DNA of 64,000 nt from Ilyomonas sp963790435. GTDB taxonomy: Bacteria > Bacteroidota > Bacteroidia > Chitinophagales > Chitinophagaceae. Below the pieces are notes generated by a model. It saw only the letters and a list, made by a program, of their open reading frames with translations, made no database searches and was not told where the DNA came from. Where the stretch lies: positions 372,001 to 436,000 of the forward strand of contig CAWBOI010000003.1 of assembly GCA_963790435.1 (NCBI GenBank). Reading direction: 5' to 3'. Position 1 is the first letter of the stretch; each line of letters opens with the position of its first letter. A program made the position numbers and the translations under genes. Positions 62,347-64,000 of this stretch are shown piece by piece.

Positions 62347-62958
62347 TTATATCACATTTTTACGCCGCATGTCGCGCACAACCGACCTTGCAAAATCGTT
62401 TGCCAGTGTTGCCATGCTGTTGGCATCAACCGACTTCGACTGACCTGAATACAACAACTGGTTGTTGGCCACATTGTACAAATTGGTTTCAAACACATAG
62501 CTTGTATTCACTTCGGTATAACCGGGCCGGTAAGGCTGGTAAGCCCATGGTGAATAATAAGAATAGTAACCCCAAAAGCCTGGCGCATAACCGACAGAAC
62601 CCGGCACGTAACGCTTTTGTTTGTTTTTATCAACCAGCGTAATGGCAATTACATTTTGTATGCCTTCGTCCCCTAATTTTTGCAATGCCTGTTGTTGGGT
62701 CATACCGCTAAAAGCATTCGCACCAAAATCAGCCGTTGCAGTTACTGCATCATAGCCAAATTTGTTGATGTCGTTTGCCACTTCATTTTCCATTGCCCTT
62801 TTTGCTTTGCTGTTTTTATCGCTGAATAAAGCCAAAACCAAAATCCGTTTGGCGTCTATCCGTTGGTGAGTGTTTGCATAACTGTTGGTAATTTTTGTAG
62901 TGGTGCAAGATGCCAATAGCAACATCAGCGGAATGCTTAATAATAAAATCCTTTTCAT
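62347..62958 (-). CDS. Lipoprotein of unknown function
   Basis: From ATG 62958 the 203-residue protein has a lipobox (IPLMLLLASCTTTKITNSYA). The mature part has an alpha/beta domain (KRILVLALFSDKNSKAKRAM; LQKLGDEGIQNVIAITLVDK) and a Tyr/Pro/Gly-rich segment (GFWGYYSYYSPWAYQPYRPG). This pattern is seen in small lipoproteins of Bacteroidota that resemble the DUF4136 group; the assignment is tentative. A longer frame to 63366 is a shadow of the next gene. It may be a surface or periplasmic protein. Confidence 0.72.
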   Translation of the reverse strand: MKRILLLSIPLMLLLASCTTTKITNSYANTHQRIDAKRILVLALFSDKNSKAKRAMENEVANDINKFGYDAVTATADFGANAFSGMTQQQALQKLGDEGIQNVIAITLVDKNKQKRYVPGSVGYAPGFWGYYSYYSPWAYQPYRPGYTEVNTSYVFETNLYNVANNQLLYSGQSKSVDANSMATLANDFARSVVRDMRRKNVI

Positions 62959-63061
62959 AGTGTCATCCTTTTTTTCATAACCAATTAGACGACCTAACGC
63001 TGAAAAGATTATTATTTCAATAAGACTTAACATTATTTTGAAATCGTTATTGTTGCTTTTG

Positions 63062-63649
63062 CTATGGTACCTGTAACGATTTTGCGATGGCTTCATACTT
63101 GTCTCTGTATTTATCCATGTCGCCCTGGATTGTTGCGCCGGTAAGCACATAAGCAATACCATTTTTCGGAAACATATACACCATATTGTCCAGTGTATAT
63201 CCGTTTTGTACATGTGAGTAACGCATCCACTTTCCCTGCATTCCATTGGTTTCAATGTTACCATTATCCACTTCCTTGTACTGCTCAAAATATTGCCCCA
63301 TCGTGCTTTGGTTACGCTTAACATATTCGTCAAACGATATACCTCCCATATTTTCGGTAACCACATTCATGTTCGGACGAAACGCTTGTGTAGCGCTGCT
63401 TACCGGCGACCATACAAACAGAAAGGTAATGCCGTTCATTACCGTATCTTTCTTTTCCCAACCATCAGGTGCAGTTACTGAGAATTTGCCCGCGCCTGCA
63501 TTCAAACCTGGTGCTTTTGATGCTTTTTCCAACAGTTCGCCGGCAGTGGCAGGTTTGTTTTTGCACGAAAAAAATGCTGTAAATAACAGAGATGAAAAGA
63601 GAATCGCTTTTACTGCGCCCGCAACAAATGGTGTAATTTTTTTGTACAT
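63062..63649 (-). CDS. Lipoprotein, PsbP/DUF1795-like
   Basis: The 195-residue protein has a signal peptide and lipobox (LFSSLLFTAFFSCKNKPATA). The mature part resembles PsbP/MOG1-fold lipoproteins (FSVTAPDGWEKKDTVMNGIT; RPNMNVVTENMGGISFDEYV; GKWMRYSHVQNGYTLDNMVY). The lipobox cysteine codon is followed by AAAAACAAA, i.e. a copy of the recurrent word (63554-63564). Function unknown. Confidence 0.75.
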   Translation of the reverse strand: MYKKITPFVAGAVKAILFSSLLFTAFFSCKNKPATAGELLEKASKAPGLNAGAGKFSVTAPDGWEKKDTVMNGITFLFVWSPVSSATQAFRPNMNVVTENMGGISFDEYVKRNQSTMGQYFEQYKEVDNGNIETNGMQGKWMRYSHVQNGYTLDNMVYMFPKNGIAYVLTGATIQGDMDKYRDKYEAIAKSLQVP

Positions 63650-63737
63650 AGTTTTTGTGTTTAAAAATTGATGACTTGTTTATGACAAAAATCGTGTTTT
63701 AATCCGTTAAAAAAGGCACAGGTATCAATGTTATTAA

Positions 63738-63766
63738 TTGCAGTTGTTGTATTTGCAGTAATTTTG
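63738..63766 (+). promoter_or_regulatory. Promoter before iscS: TTG-N18-TAATTTTG
   Basis: TTG at 63738-63740 and TAATTTTG at 63759-63766 fit the Bacteroidota -33/-7 pattern (TTG, TAnnTTTG) with an 18-base spacer. The ATG is 38 bases downstream. Confidence 0.6.
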
Positions 63767-63803
63767 TGGAGAAAGAATATAACAATAAACAATTGCAGTC
63801 TTT

Positions 63804-64000
63804 ATGTTGAAACTCCCTGTTTATTTAGATAATAATGCCACTACGCCAATGGACCCGCGCGTGCTGGAAGCAATGATACCTTATTTTACCGAACACTTTG
63901 GAAACGCTGCCAGCCGCAATCATCCTTTTGGCTGGGAAGCCGAAGAAGCCGTTGATTATGCACGTGAGCAGGTTGCCAAATTAATTGGTGCCGATCCGAA
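63804..64000 (+). CDS. iscS: Cysteine desulfurase (3' end beyond window)
   Basis: The first 65 residues (MLKLPVYLDNNATTPMDPRV; MIPYFTEHFGNAASRNHPFG; AVDYAREQVAKLIGADP) match the N-terminus of IscS/NifS PLP-dependent cysteine desulfurases, which supply sulfur for Fe-S clusters. The PLP lysine and catalytic cysteine lie beyond the window. The gene is open at the edge. IscS rather than SufS is suggested by the YLDNNATTPMDPRV start. Confidence 0.9.
   Translation, partial: MLKLPVYLDNNATTPMDPRVLEAMIPYFTEHFGNAASRNHPFGWEAEEAVDYAREQVAKLIGADP

Noticed and set aside
62959..63366. Long N-terminal extension of the lipoprotein frame
   Set aside because: It is antisense-free but overlaps the next lipoprotein gene in another frame; the lipobox start at 62958 is much better.
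1..64000. tRNA or rRNA genes
   Set aside because: No cloverleaf with GGTTCRANYCC arm or rRNA-like stretch was noticed in the intergenic regions; a covariance-model search would settle it.

Overview
The window is chromosomal DNA of a member of the Bacteroidota, most likely Chitinophagaceae or a close relative. The evidence is two secreted proteins with C-terminal type IX secretion (Por) sorting domains, an outer-membrane barrel/TonB plug protein with an N-terminal carboxypeptidase-regulatory-like domain, several upstream matches to the Bacteroidota -7 box TAnnTTTG, and the thioredoxin/ApbE/DUF4266/DUF3570 operon. The taxonomic placement is inference. Both ends cut genes: a glycosyltransferase (left) and cysteine desulfurase iscS (right).

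Layout. 1-5777 (minus): exopolysaccharide operon with a receiver protein, a sugar transferase carrying a receiver-like N-terminus, a short TolC-like protein, a Wzz/Wzc-like chain-length protein and a glycosyltransferase. It diverges from 6200-10222 (plus), an NtrC-type sigma-54 activator and a hybrid histidine kinase. 10405-15848: amino-acid permease, large T9SS protein, cupin. 15923-21593: accessory region. It starts with a decayed second copy of the permease C-terminus, then same-strand small genes (hypotheticals, a broken nuclease-domain protein, Vsr endonuclease, an Abi/HEPN protein, a PIN toxin-antitoxin pair) separated by hairpin elements that look like integron attC sites; no integrase is in the window. 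21609-25440 (minus): DUF3570, DUF4266, ApbE, thioredoxin, cytochrome b. 25556-27702: ECF sigma factor and a partner protein with an inner-membrane segment and a barrel-like C-terminus. 28068-43832: housekeeping and metabolic genes (lipoprotein, VIT1-type transporter, hydrolases, ATP-grasp-like, LacI regulator, acyltransferase, ndk, folP, PafA-like phosphatase, metallo-beta-lactamase, esterase, GH13). 43973-56293: glycan-use region in which the barrel protein, two GH92 mannosidases and a GH-A-like protein all carry single-base frameshifts, with a truncated IS transposase and a RAYT/REP unit between the two GH92 genes. 56729-64000: der, an M43-type T9SS protease, a HAD phosphatase, two lipoproteins and iscS.

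Three things stand out. First, the attC-like cassette array at about 16.3-21.6 kb. Second, an 11-base word, GCAAAAMCAAA, that I count by eye at least 29 times on both strands, in genes and between them, sometimes as the two arms of terminator-like hairpins, much like DNA uptake signal sequences elsewhere. Third, a RAYT transposase flanked by near-perfect inverted REP palindromes, sitting where an IS transposase gene breaks off. I found no CRISPR array, rRNA or tRNA.
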